A stretch of 64,000 nt of DNA from Neurospora crassa OR74A (lineage: Eukaryota > Ascomycota > Sordariomycetes > Sordariales > Sordariaceae), in contig NC_026504.1 of the NCBI RefSeq assembly GCF_000182925.2, forward strand, positions 4,526,001 through 4,590,000, written 5' to 3'. Position 1 is the first letter of the stretch, and each line of letters starts with the position of its first letter. A model generated the notes under the pieces. It worked only from the letters and a program-made list of their open reading frames with translations, did no database searches and was not told the DNA's origin. Shown piece after piece: positions 14,529 through 24,250 of this stretch. The translations under genes were made by a program, and so were the position numbers.

Positions 14529-15023
14529 TTATTTACCGATCTTCACTTCACCCTTCCTCGTTCCGGCCGTACTCTGAAGCAAAACCAAAACCCTGATCAC
14601 TGCCAAAGGCACAGTTGCCCAAAATAAGGTCCAGTCTGAGGTTTCCCATTCTCCAACTTTGATCCACTGACTCCATCCGCCTACCCCTTGTATCACGGAC
14701 CAGCTATACCCAGCATCACTGAGGAGCATGCCGACACAGAGCAGCTGCCATAGACGCAGATCATCATACAGCCGAAGGATGACGGCTTGGATGAAGGCAA
14801 AGTACAGCCATCCACTCCCAATCTGCGTGTAGAGATATTGCGAGGGGGCATCGTAGGGCACAGATGCGCGCGTCATCATGGCCGCGTATTTCGCTGGCTG
14901 AAAGAAGACCATGAAAGCGCCGTTGATTGCGAAGAGGGGTTCGATATAGAGCAAGATGATTCGATAGAGAAACGGGATGGTAGCCGTAGCAGAGGCGGTG
15001 GGAGTCGGAGATGTTGGCGCCAT
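14529..15023 (-). CDS. Small multi-pass membrane protein, DUF7704-like
   Basis: Single-exon frame of 164 aa. The ATG chosen opens MAPTSPTPTASAT; upstream in-frame codons lack another ATG. Four hydrophobic helices can be seen: IPFLYRIILLYIEPLFA, a segment around YLYTQIGSGWLYFAF, LWQLLCVGMLL, and WTLFWATVPLAVIRVLVLL. A short polar, basic C-terminus follows. The pattern, including a conserved-looking IEPLFAxxGA segment and an FxQPAxY motif, resembles the small fungal four-helix DUF7704 family. Its function is unknown. No targeting signal other than the first helix is seen. Confidence 0.7.
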   Translation of the reverse strand: MAPTSPTPTASATATIPFLYRIILLYIEPLFAINGAFMVFFQPAKYAAMMTRASVPYDAPSQYLYTQIGSGWLYFAFIQAVILRLYDDLRLWQLLCVGMLLSDAGYSWSVIQGVGGWSQWIKVGEWETSDWTLFWATVPLAVIRVLVLLQSTAGTRKGEVKIGK

Positions 15024-15735
15024 GATGTTGTTGTTTGGAGAGACACCGGTGTAGTACGTATGTTTGTTTGAGGATAGTTCTTGGTTCAAGTGGCTGGGTT
15101 GAAGCAGAACCAAAATTGAAACTCAAGGTCAGAGGGCAGGTTTGCGGGGGGAAGAGGTTCACACTAAGTAAGCTGATGGGGGTCCACTTGCTCGGACTAT
15201 CTACAAACAGACAGATAATATTATCAGTCAGCCAGTAAGCTGACAGCCGGTGATCATGCAAGGCCAACATTTTTTTTTTTTTTTTTTCGACGCCTGAAGT
15301 TCCCGGTCTCACACGGTCTTTAGGAATGGAGTGCAGACAAACAACATGATGCTAACCGCTCATGAGAGCTAGACATTCAGGCGAGCGGAACCACGTACAA
15401 CCAATAAAGGACGAGATATTCTTTGAACTAGCCATTCATCAAAGCCCATAGATCTCTTCGATAAATGGCGAGGCGGTACTACCTCAAGGGTATGAGGAAG
15501 AAGCAGTTGTGACCGAGCCCTTTACAATAGCAGAGAAGTAAACATTGTTTGCGAATCCGATTATGTTATTCTCGCGTACACCCGTAAGCAGTCAGCCGCT
15601 TCGCGCCTCCATTCAGATATGGCTCGTGTGCAGCAAATTAACTCGCATCCTCTCTTGGTGACCAAGGACGCGACAAGCAATGAAGCTAAGGGTAGCGGAA
15701 CGGGCCAGCACCTCCGTCCCCGCCACTGATATCAT
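15024..15735. other. Intergenic; left edge of gene-poor island
   Basis: No gene seen. It includes an 18-nt poly-T run at 15270-15287. It marks the start of about 5.8 kb without a confident gene. Confidence 0.5.
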
Positions 15736-16858
15736 GAGCGCTACCAACTCTAGTAACTCACTCATCGCAACTCAAGCCTTAATTTCGAGCGCGAAGAAAG
15801 ACAAATCAACAAAAAAAGGCAAAAAGCAGAATGCCCCCATTGAGGAGTCAAGCTCTGAGACCTTGGAGTCGGAAGTACGGACACCACCAGGGCTGCCCTG
15901 AGGAACACCAAGGTCATCACATCCACTCGGCTGAAGAAGGAGACAGCGACTAACTGCATCTCATAAAATCTTTCTGAACACAACTTGGTCAGCCGTTGAT
16001 TTGCTGACGAGCATTACATTGACCCTAATCATATTCTTATCTAGCTCCCGGGATATTCCTCTGTCCGTTGTTGCTACCACGGGACCATTTCAGTCTAAGT
16101 GATCCGAGGCCTTCGATACTGCTTAGCTCTCCTCGACGAATTCGTTTTGCTTCTATATATCGAACATAGCTTAGCTAATTCAACCAAGCAGCAGAAATGC
16201 CCTCAACCCTTCCAGAGAACATTCTCTTCATCGACCTAGAGCCCGCCAACCGCACTCTAGGCTTCGGGTCACACTGATACCCAGACACAACCCTGGTCGC
16301 ATACAACAGCGACGTCAAACTCAAAGCCGACACACGAAAGAGCCTTCAACTTGTGTGTCCAAAAGACGAGAAATTCCTCACCTCACCCACGTGGTTCAGC
16401 TATCGAGCCCCAGGCGAGCTAGCCAAAGTCAAGGTCGGTTTTTAACACCACCGAGACCTTCTAGTCCATCAAATTCGCTTGGGCGGAAGACCCAAACACA
16501 GAGATTCGACAACCGCGTCGCTCATTAAATGGTCAAGCTAGGGCTTAAGCCCTTTGATGAACTCGTAAACACAACAATCCAAGTCTTGTCCGGCGGTGTA
16601 ATACCTACGTCAACGATGCCTGTTTTGACAAGAAACCTGAAGGTTTAACTCCTGCTTTTATTTCTTACTTCAGACGCTTCTCAAACTCAAGAGAGCAATG
16701 CCACTGCTAGCAATGATAATAGAGATTCTCTCCTGTTGACACCAGCCGCTGGGCCGACATCGCCCAGGTTGCTCGGGATTACATCAAGAAGCAAAACGTT
16801 CGCCGATGCTCCAAAGCTTAATGTGCCGGATCTGTCAAGAGGAACTCTACTACGCCGG
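15736..16858 (+). pseudogene. Decayed or unrecognised coding-like segments
   Basis: Three plus-strand stretches have protein-like composition but do not form one frame. One at about 15736-15963 is Lys/Ser-rich. One begins at the ATG at 16198 (MPSTLPENILFIDLEPANR) and reads on in several broken pieces. A third at about 16672-16854 ends in a Ser/Pro/Arg-rich tail. Several interruptions separate them; some might be introns, since an acceptor-like TTACTTCAG precedes the third piece. I do not recognise the family. It could be a dead gene, a lineage-specific spliced gene, or a relic of an unknown element. Confidence 0.3.
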
Positions 16859-16964
16859 CTTTGACACTCGCTGAGGAGACAGGCACATGGAGTAGACGTG
16901 CGCCACTCAATATTGTGGTCACATCATGGTGTCATGTGCTAAGTGAAATAGCACATCGGCAGTT

Positions 16965-17017
16965 GGAGGAGGAGGAGGAGGAGGAGGAGGAGGAGGAGGA
17001 GGAGGAGGAGGAGGAGG
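16965..17017. repeat. (GGA)n microsatellite
   Basis: About 17 uninterrupted GGA/GAG units, encoding poly-Glu in one frame; no gene around it is supported. Confidence 0.95.
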
Positions 17018-17931
17018 TAATCGTTTTGACACGTTGGCATGTCCTCTTTGTTGAACGGAACTTCATTGCCAGAAATGTGGGAAGCCGTATGTACCTCAGG
17101 ATGCACGGTACGCATGTTCCCAATTGTCGTGATTCGAAGCTGAGGCCGGGGAGAGAGATGTTGAGGCTTCTTATCTGACGGGGGAGATAGCTTGGGCCGG
17201 ATGTATGATGAATGGCAGTGAGGGATGTTTTGGGAGTGAAGCCGAGTATTCTTCTACAACGATTTCGGATGTTGTAAAACCGCAGCAACGATGTTAATTT
17301 AGGTTTATAGAGGCACGCTTACCTTCGTCTGCATCTTTCCATTACTGTACCTACCCTACGTGGCTTCGATGATACAACATACTTGCAATGTACCTACCCA
17401 TATAAGCTTTGAAATACCCAGCATCTTACTTATCTCGTATAAGTGCTGACGTTGCTGACTGTACTCTCTGTTCAGAATAGCTCGCAGGTTCTTGATGTTT
17501 CTTTCTTTTGGTAGTGTCTACCGTACTACCACAGAAACACGGGAAACTCAATTGCTCAGACACAGTGTTGACCACTTGCCGTGATTTACGTCAGTCGTTT
17601 TCCAGGTTCAAGTACCTTCCGGGAACTGTACATGGGACTGCCGAATACATTTAACTCGGCGAAGCCATTGTGAGTTCCCCAGGTTTACATGGTACACTGT
17701 CCCCTGAGAAGCCCGTTAGACACTCGTGAAATACTCATGCGACGGTTGATCAGTAACTCAAGCTACACACCGTTTCGGTTTATCAAAGTATCTATACCTC
17801 TATGGATAGTATGCTTTCATCCTACAGCCACCACCGTTGACACGCGTTACTTTACATCTTTCTCGATGTTACAAGACGAGATGGCATCAAGAAGGCTGGA
17901 TGAGACCTACGAGTAAGTGCAAGCGACCAGT
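17018..17931. other. Gene-poor stretch
   Basis: No supported gene. A 75-codon plus-strand frame at 17689-17916 ends at a perfect GTAAGT donor-like site (17913), but has no partner exon that I can identify. Confidence 0.4.
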
Positions 17932-18150
17932 CTAGCACTCCATGTTTCGGTCGTCCATAAGCACGGTATAGACAAGCTCGTAAGCGTCTGGAAAGCCCAA
18001 TAGCGCAATCAGCATGCCGACGATGTATTCTTCGCTGGATTCAACACGGAACTGGGACCCAGTAAGCCGACCCGCAAGTGTGGGTCGCCACATCGGTTCG
18101 ATCAACTTCAACTCATAGCCAAAAGAAGAAGGGCATTCCGAATTGAGATA
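17932..18150 (-). CDS. Candidate last exon of an unannotated minus-strand gene
   Basis: The minus strand is open from 18150 down to a TAG at 17934-17932 (72 codons) and reads convincingly like protein: GYELKLIEPMWRPTLAGR, then FRVESSEEYIVGMLIALL and ELVYTVLMDDRNMEC. An internal ATG is at 18093. There is no ATG at the 5' edge, so an upstream exon would be needed. Further minus-strand protein-like stretches lie at 18113-18364 and 18613-18860 (RVDAIKLLGSHVDDIDIP), but I could not fix splice junctions joining them. It may be a real spliced gene or the tail of a decayed one. Family unknown. Confidence 0.3.
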   Translation of the reverse strand, partial: YLNSECPSSFGYELKLIEPMWRPTLAGRLTGSQFRVESSEEYIVGMLIALLGFPDAYELVYTVLMDDRNMEC

Positions 18151-18860
18151 TCATGTGGACTAGCCGACCTGTCTTTGTCTTGTAACCTTGTCGAACACTG
18201 TCCAAGCTGTACTGACAAGATGTCGGGGATGATCTCTGCAAGAACGTAAACAGGCTCAGATCCTGACAACCACGGAAGACTGCCGCAAACAGTATAACCA
18301 GTACCCCGCAAGTCTTGTTCTGCAAACTCGGTTCTCGCGGCTCAGAAGCTTGAATAGGATTCATGATTTGTTGGATGGCTAGAGGTACTCAGCCGGTGGC
18401 TTCTGAGTCAATATGAGAAGTTCACATCGAGGAGAAACGATCGTGGGCAGCCTGATGTTGATGGCTGATCAGCTTGCCCAACTAATAGCGCATCACATGG
18501 GCCCTTTTCGTGTGTATTAGGTTTTGCCTCGGGAGCTCGTATTGTAGTCTTTGGCCGTCGCTCCTTAGCACAATATTCTAGCTAGATCCGAATCCCACCA
18601 CTGTATACCTCGTTAACCTTTACCTGTTCCAGCTCCTTGGGAGTGGAGTGGTTCAAATCTCCACCTGCAAACGACGACACATCTATACCCGTACGATTGT
18701 TGGCTCCGAATCGCGACATGTAGGTAGGTGAGTAAAGGGTTAATTTCCACCGGGGGGGCTCTCATTACTTTTGAGTCAGGGATATCAATGTCATCAACGT
18801 GGGAACCCAGCAGTTTGATTGCGTCGACACGCAAAGACGGTCTTCAGCCAACCACTAGAC

Positions 18861-20814
18861 CGACGCCACTCTACATACTATGTACTGTATGGTGGATGTT
18901 TGCTCGTAAAGATGCTGACCAAAGCGGATATTTATTGGTATCCCTTTCGAGAACATTCGGACATAGGCTCGACAGTCCTGTTCAATTTCCGACAGCAATA
19001 TCACAGCATCGTTATTTTCAAGGTAAGTGCCGCGCGTCTCTATGATCGTCCAGCCCTACCATGGTGAGACGGAAAGTTGGCGCAACGTCACAGTCACCGA
19101 GCGCATCAACCCCTCAAAAAGATCAAAATAGGATGGGATGATGCCATAGGATTTCTAAAGTGGGTATAAAAGTACACAACATGTAGTTACCAATGTAGCG
19201 AAATTCCAAGCAGTCAGTCAGTTGGTTTATACGAGAAGAACGGAATTCCTTGCCGATGGGAAAAGGCGAGGAGGCACTCTGGGTGGCCAGAAACCGCTGT
19301 TTACCAATACAGGGAGGAGTGAACGGTGTAAAGGAACTTCCAGAAAAGGGAGGAAATAACTAATGACAAGCGCAACCAAGAAAGTTCAACAGGTTTGAAG
19401 CCGAGGGCCAAGCAAGCCGAGTCGCCATCTGCATTGGCACCGACATCCCAACCAGTCATACGCTCCTGCGACCGTTCGAACAAAGGACCTTCTTGCTATC
19501 CAATCACGAAATTCCCCAGCTTGAATGGTACCTTTGTTTGGGCCTCGTGGTTGCCCATCGACCCGGACTTTGTTCTCTGTCCTTATTCCCAAACGCTGCA
19601 TGGCGTGTCGTTTTGTGCGCGGATAGCCATTCAAGATGCGTCCGTGATGGGGTTTTCCGGGGAAGTAGGGGGTTTTCAGTTGTTGCACCACATCGACATG
19701 ACAACTCACGGCATGTGTGCAAATCGCTTCCCCCTACGGACGGCGTAAGGCAGGTACTCTAACCTGTGCAGCTCGTATTTTGTGCATGGCTCGCCGAGAT
19801 TCGTTCGCTTAGTCGAGCATTTTGCAAGTTGCATGTCCAACGGTCAGAATCAAGGTTACGCACGAGAGAACAACACCATTGTAACCCTCTTTGTCATCAG
19901 CATGACCATCATCACCTTTTCCACTCTTCATCTCAACACTCACTCTAGTGTACCATGGGGGGATCCCCCACACAAGAGTCCCATGGAAGCAAACCCATCG
20001 TCAAAAGGGAAGGAGGTGGTTGAAAACAATAACACGGCTGCTTGGGAGACAACATCCCCAGAAAAAAAAAAACTCCATAACAAACTAACGCCGTCTAGAC
20101 CACACACCATCGGTCCCAATAGTATCGAGCCAAGCCCCTCTCTAGCGTGGACAGCGGCTATCTGGCCGATTAACCGACGCTCACAGTTGGGCGCAAAACT
20201 GATTGCCATTGGGCGGATGGACAGGCCAATGGACAGGTACCATGGCTTGAGATGGCAGGTGGAAAGTTGCAGTAGCTCGTCCGCATCTGGACTTGATAGG
20301 AAACCCCCTGATTCCCTGTCAGCTCACGATCCACAATGCGACCTCACCACCTGTGTAGGGCGCCACCGAAGGCCAAATATTGGCTGAATATCGTATTGCC
20401 CAGCTGCTGCCCGCTTTGGGAATGGCACCTCAGCCTTTTTCCAGGTCCCGGGGACCAAGGCTAGCCCCAGAGGCTATCGATTCTGGTGGCTGTCGGTTAA
20501 AGATGGGCAGATATTTTCGTCCTTTGCTTCTTTCTTTTATAAAGAGAAGTGCGGTCCCATTCGGGGTCACCAGTGTGCCCTCCTCTCCGGTCCCTTTCTT
20601 ACTTCTCCTCGCTGCAACAACAAGGGAAATAGTCTGCCCTTTGTAATATCTAATACCACCCGCAGTCGCTCGTTTGTCTGCAGATACGGAAAGGACTTAT
20701 CAACCGGATTACCTTCTACTCTCGTTGTTGATAAACATACCTCTGTGTTGCTCCAGGCGTCGGTCGTTTTCTTTTTTCATATCAGCAAGCAACTAAGGAT
20801 ATCTCAAGGACACA
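18861..20814. other. Gene-poor stretch and promoter of the mucin-like gene
   Basis: No confident gene. There is a TATA-like TATAAAAG at about 19165 and another TATA-like element just ahead of the next gene. Open frames up to 201 codons (19782-20387) have no recognisable motif, signal peptide or domain and are not called. Confidence 0.4.
20535..20544 (+). promoter_or_regulatory. TATA-like element of the mucin-like gene
   Basis: TTTTATAAAG lies about 270 nt before the ATG at 20815, followed by a pyrimidine-rich leader. The spacing fits a TATA box with a leader of roughly 240 nt. This is position-based inference only. Confidence 0.4.
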
Positions 20815-23082
20815 ATGCGCGCCGCTACACTTGCTCTGGGGGCCTTGTCCCTCGGCCTGGCCCAGGCATGGACGTATCCTGACTGTGTAAGTGATCACTC
20901 CTCTGTATAACACTCAAACCAAGACTTTCTCACTGACACGGGATATCAGGACCCTGACAACTGCTACAATGAGATGACAGACGAGCGGTTCTACGGACAA
21001 GTCAAGGAGTTTTGCCCTGGGTTTTTGGGTGGAAGCATTAAGAATATCCCGGATTACCTCGAAAACTGCGACAACGACCGCACGGCTGTTAGCTCAGCCT
21101 GCTCCTGCATCACTTATACCGCAACTCACACGACCGGGGCCCCTACTACCCAGACCAGTGTTCCTGCCGTGACGACTACGGCCTCGGACACCACGGTTGC
21201 GCCTACGACCTCTATCCCCGACATCACTCAACCGCCCTCTTCTACCGTAACGAGTGCCCCGCCCACTTCATCCACGACTACGGATGATGATTCTGATTGT
21301 GAGGACGAGCCTGAGACTTCGACGGACGTTACTGTGCTGCCCTCTTCCTCGGCAGTTAGCACCTCGGCGACCATCACCGTTCCCCCCTCTTCCTCGGCTA
21401 CTATCACCGTTCCTCCCAGCTCGGCAGTGAGCTCCGCTCCTGTCTCTTCGACCACCGATGATGAATGCACTGATGACGAGCCCGAGACTTCGACTGACGT
21501 TACCGTTCCTCCCTCTTCTTCCGTCACCATTACTGTTCCTCCCAGCTCGGTAGTGAGCTCCGTTCCCGTCTCTTCGACCACCGATGATGAATGCACCGAC
21601 GACGAGCCCGAGACTACATCTTCGGTTGTGGTGGTTCCCTCTTCGTCCATCCCCGTTACCATCACTTCCGCGGCCCCCGTTCCATCTACTACTTCGGCCC
21701 AGGAGTCCGGCACCACCGAGTGGACGACCAGCACCATCGTCACCACCACCACCCGCACAATCACGCAGTGCCCTACCACTGTCACCGACTGCCCTGCTCA
21801 CTCAACCACCGTGACCACTGAGACCATCACCATCGGTACCACTGTCTGCTCTGTTACTTCGACCGCGTCCGAATCCTCGGTCCCCTCGGTTACCGTCATC
21901 CCCAGTGCAACTTCTTCGTCGGTCCCAGTTGGCATCACTTCTGCGGCCCCTGTATCCTCGACCTCCAAGGCTCCCGTCGAATCTTCTTCTGAATCCTCCA
22001 CCGAGTGGACGACTAGCACCATCATCGCCACCACCACCCGCACAATCACGCAGTGCCCTACCACCGTAACTGACTGCCCTGCTCACTCCACCACCGTGAC
22101 CACGGAGACTATCACCATCGGGACCACCGTCTGCCCTGTGACTTCTACCGCTTCCGAATCTTCGGTCCCCGTCACCGTCACTTCTGTGGTCCCTGTGCCC
22201 TCGACCTCAGTCCCCATTACTATTACTTCCGCGGCCCCTGTTTCCTCGACCTCGGCTGCTCCCATCGAGTCTTCGGCTGAATCTTCCGTCGAGTGGACGA
22301 CCAGCACCATCGTCACCACTACCACTCACACTATCACCAAGTGTCCCATCACCGTTACCGACTGCCCAGCTCACTCGACCACCGTCACCACCGAGACTAT
22401 TACCATTGGCACTACCGTTTGCCCTGTTGAGCCTACTTCCTCTTCGGTTCCCGTCACCATGCCCATCTTCACCTCCTCGGCTCCTGTGACCATCCCCATC
22501 GTCACTTCCTCGGCTGCTCCCATTCCGAGCTCCAGCGCTGTGGTGGTCCCTCCTCCCGCTCCCAGCTCCAGCGCCGTGGTGGTCCCTCCTCCCGCTCCCA
22601 GCTCCAGCGCCGTGGTGGTCCCTCCTCCTGCTCCCAGCTCCAGCGCCGTGGTGGTCCCTCCTCCCGCTCCCAGCTCCAGCGCCGTGGTGGTCCCTCCTCC
22701 CGCTCCCAGCTCCAGCGTTGTGGTGGTTCCTCCTCCCGCTCCCAGCTCCAGCGTCGTGGTTGTTCCTCCTCCCGCTCCCAGCTCCAGCGTCGTGGTTGTC
22801 CCTCCTCCTGCTCCCAGCTCCAGCGCCGTGGTGGTCCCTCCTCCCGCTCCCAGCTCCAATGCTATCGTCAGCAGTGCCGCCCCCGTCCCTGTTCACAGCA
22901 GCAGCACCACTTCTTCCGCTCCTGTTGTTTCGGCTCCTCCTGCCATCAGCTCTACCATCAGCTCCATCGTTGTCGTCCCTAGCTCCAGCGCCGTCCCTCC
23001 CCCACCTGTGGAGGCTGGCGCCAACGCTGCGGCGAGGAGTGGGTTGCTGGGTGTTGTCGGGTTGCTGTTCGCTCTTCTTTAA
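20815..23082 (+). CDS. Secreted Ser/Thr-rich mucin-like GPI-anchored protein with tandem repeats
   Basis: Probable cell-wall or surface glycoprotein. Exon 1 (20815-20886) encodes a signal peptide, MRAATLALGALSLGLAQA. A GTAAGT...GATATCAG intron (20887-20949) leads to exon 2 (20950-23082), total 734 aa. The N-terminal ~75 residues hold six Cys (PDC, DNC, EFC, ENC, SACSC). Then come acidic repeats (TTDDECTDDEPE), three ~95-aa repeats starting EWTTSTI near residues 281, 376 and 472, each with three Cys (TQCP or TKCP, TDCP, TVC), and nine perfect-length 12-aa SSSAVVVPPPAP repeats (551-658). The C-terminus has a small-residue site (EAGANAA) and a hydrophobic tail, the pattern of a GPI anchor. Ser/Thr density implies heavy O-mannosylation. 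No enzymatic domain is seen; an adhesive or wall-structural role is inference. Confidence 0.88.
21718..22440 (+). repeat. Three ~285-bp coding repeats
   Basis: Repeat starts at 21718, 22003 and 22291, each beginning with the codons for EWTTSTI and carrying the same Cys spacing. They are divergent enough that they are older than the 36-bp array downstream. Confidence 0.85.
22528..22851 (+). repeat. Nine-copy 36-bp minisatellite, in frame
   Basis: Nine consecutive 36-bp units, each encoding SSSAVVVPPPAP or SSSVVVVPPPAP, with only a few third-position and Ala/Val changes between units. The near-identity implies recent expansion or homogenisation. Confidence 0.95.
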
Positions 23083-24250
23083 GAAAGGAATGGATATACT
23101 TGGTACCCTAGTCAGGAACCTAGGAACCCAGAAAAGCTACGATGTGGAGGATGACTTTTTTTTAATGATTTTGGACATATGAAGGGAAGGAAAGGATGTT
23201 ATTAGGATTTGAATCGTTGGACATATATGCACATCATATAATATGACACGACATAACATAACATAACAAGGACAAAAAGTTACCTTTCTTGTGTTTATAT
23301 TGGAAATTAAATGGTGTTTTTACTTTTTTTACTCATATTTCTTCTCTTTTCCATTTTTGTGCCCTGATCAGTGCGACAGCTTGCGTACCTTGCTTGCTCT
23401 TGGAGAGAGAGAGTATCGGCACTTAGGTAGGTAGGTACTCAAAGTTTTTCAAACCCCCAAACCCAAAAATTGACTGACTCAGTCAGTCAATTAGTCCCCA
23501 AAAACCCAAGCTGTCAACATGGCATGGCATGGCAACTTCCGTTCCCACTCCACGTGGCAGACATAGTCGTCCTTCCGTGTCTTGGCTTTGTCGTCGTCAC
23601 TTTTGCCTTTTAAGCCTTTTAGCCTTTTGTCTTTCATCTTACAAGTACCCACCCACGTCACATGGATGGATGGAAAGTAAGACATTCAGGGTCTTTGTCT
23701 TTGTTACACGGAATGAATGTCTCATATCTCGCGGGAATCGGTGCAAGTCAGGAGCACAGCAGCCCAATGAAAGATGACCGCAGACCGACCCAGATACTCG
23801 GGTTCCTTTGTTGTTGTTGTTGTTGTTGTTGGGTAAAACCCCTGAAGGACGGATCTCTCTCATCTTGATTGGATCTCTTATCTAGATAGAGGTAAATGGT
23901 GACATATGAACAAAAGAACAAAGAAACAAAAAAAAAAAAAAAATAGAGGAACTGAAAGAGGATGAATAGAACCTTCGATGGAATTTCTGGAAGTTTCTCT
24001 TTGTGGAGGCCACATGAAAGGATTAAGCTGACTTGCGATACAGTCAATTGGCACCGAGGCCTTGGTCGGGATGGCATCTGGCAAATGGAGATCGGTGTTA
24101 AGGCCCAATTGTTTTGATGATTTGATCTATACTGGTTTAGGAAGAAGTCTTCCGTAGTATCACTTACCTATATGCGCTCGTATAGTATCGCTGATTTCTT
24201 TTAACTGATGTCCGACCTTAGCCTCTATAACACCCCTTTGAAGAGCCGTT
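23083..24250. other. Intergenic between convergent mucin-like and ABC genes
   Basis: No gene. It contains AT-rich 3' UTR-like sequence, a (CATGG)3 run at 23519-23533, a (TTG)n run at 23808-23831 and a poly-A run at 23928-23943. Confidence 0.5.
23808..23831. repeat. (TTG)n microsatellite
   Basis: Eight TTG units in a row in intergenic DNA. Confidence 0.9.

Noticed and set aside
19782-20387. 201-codon plus-strand frame
   Set aside because: No domain, motif or splice support; average random-like composition upstream of the mucin-like gene.
21228-22896. Several minus-strand frames across the mucin-like repeats
   Set aside because: They are repeat reflections (Gly/Thr or Gly/Arg-only) and have no start or signal peptide.
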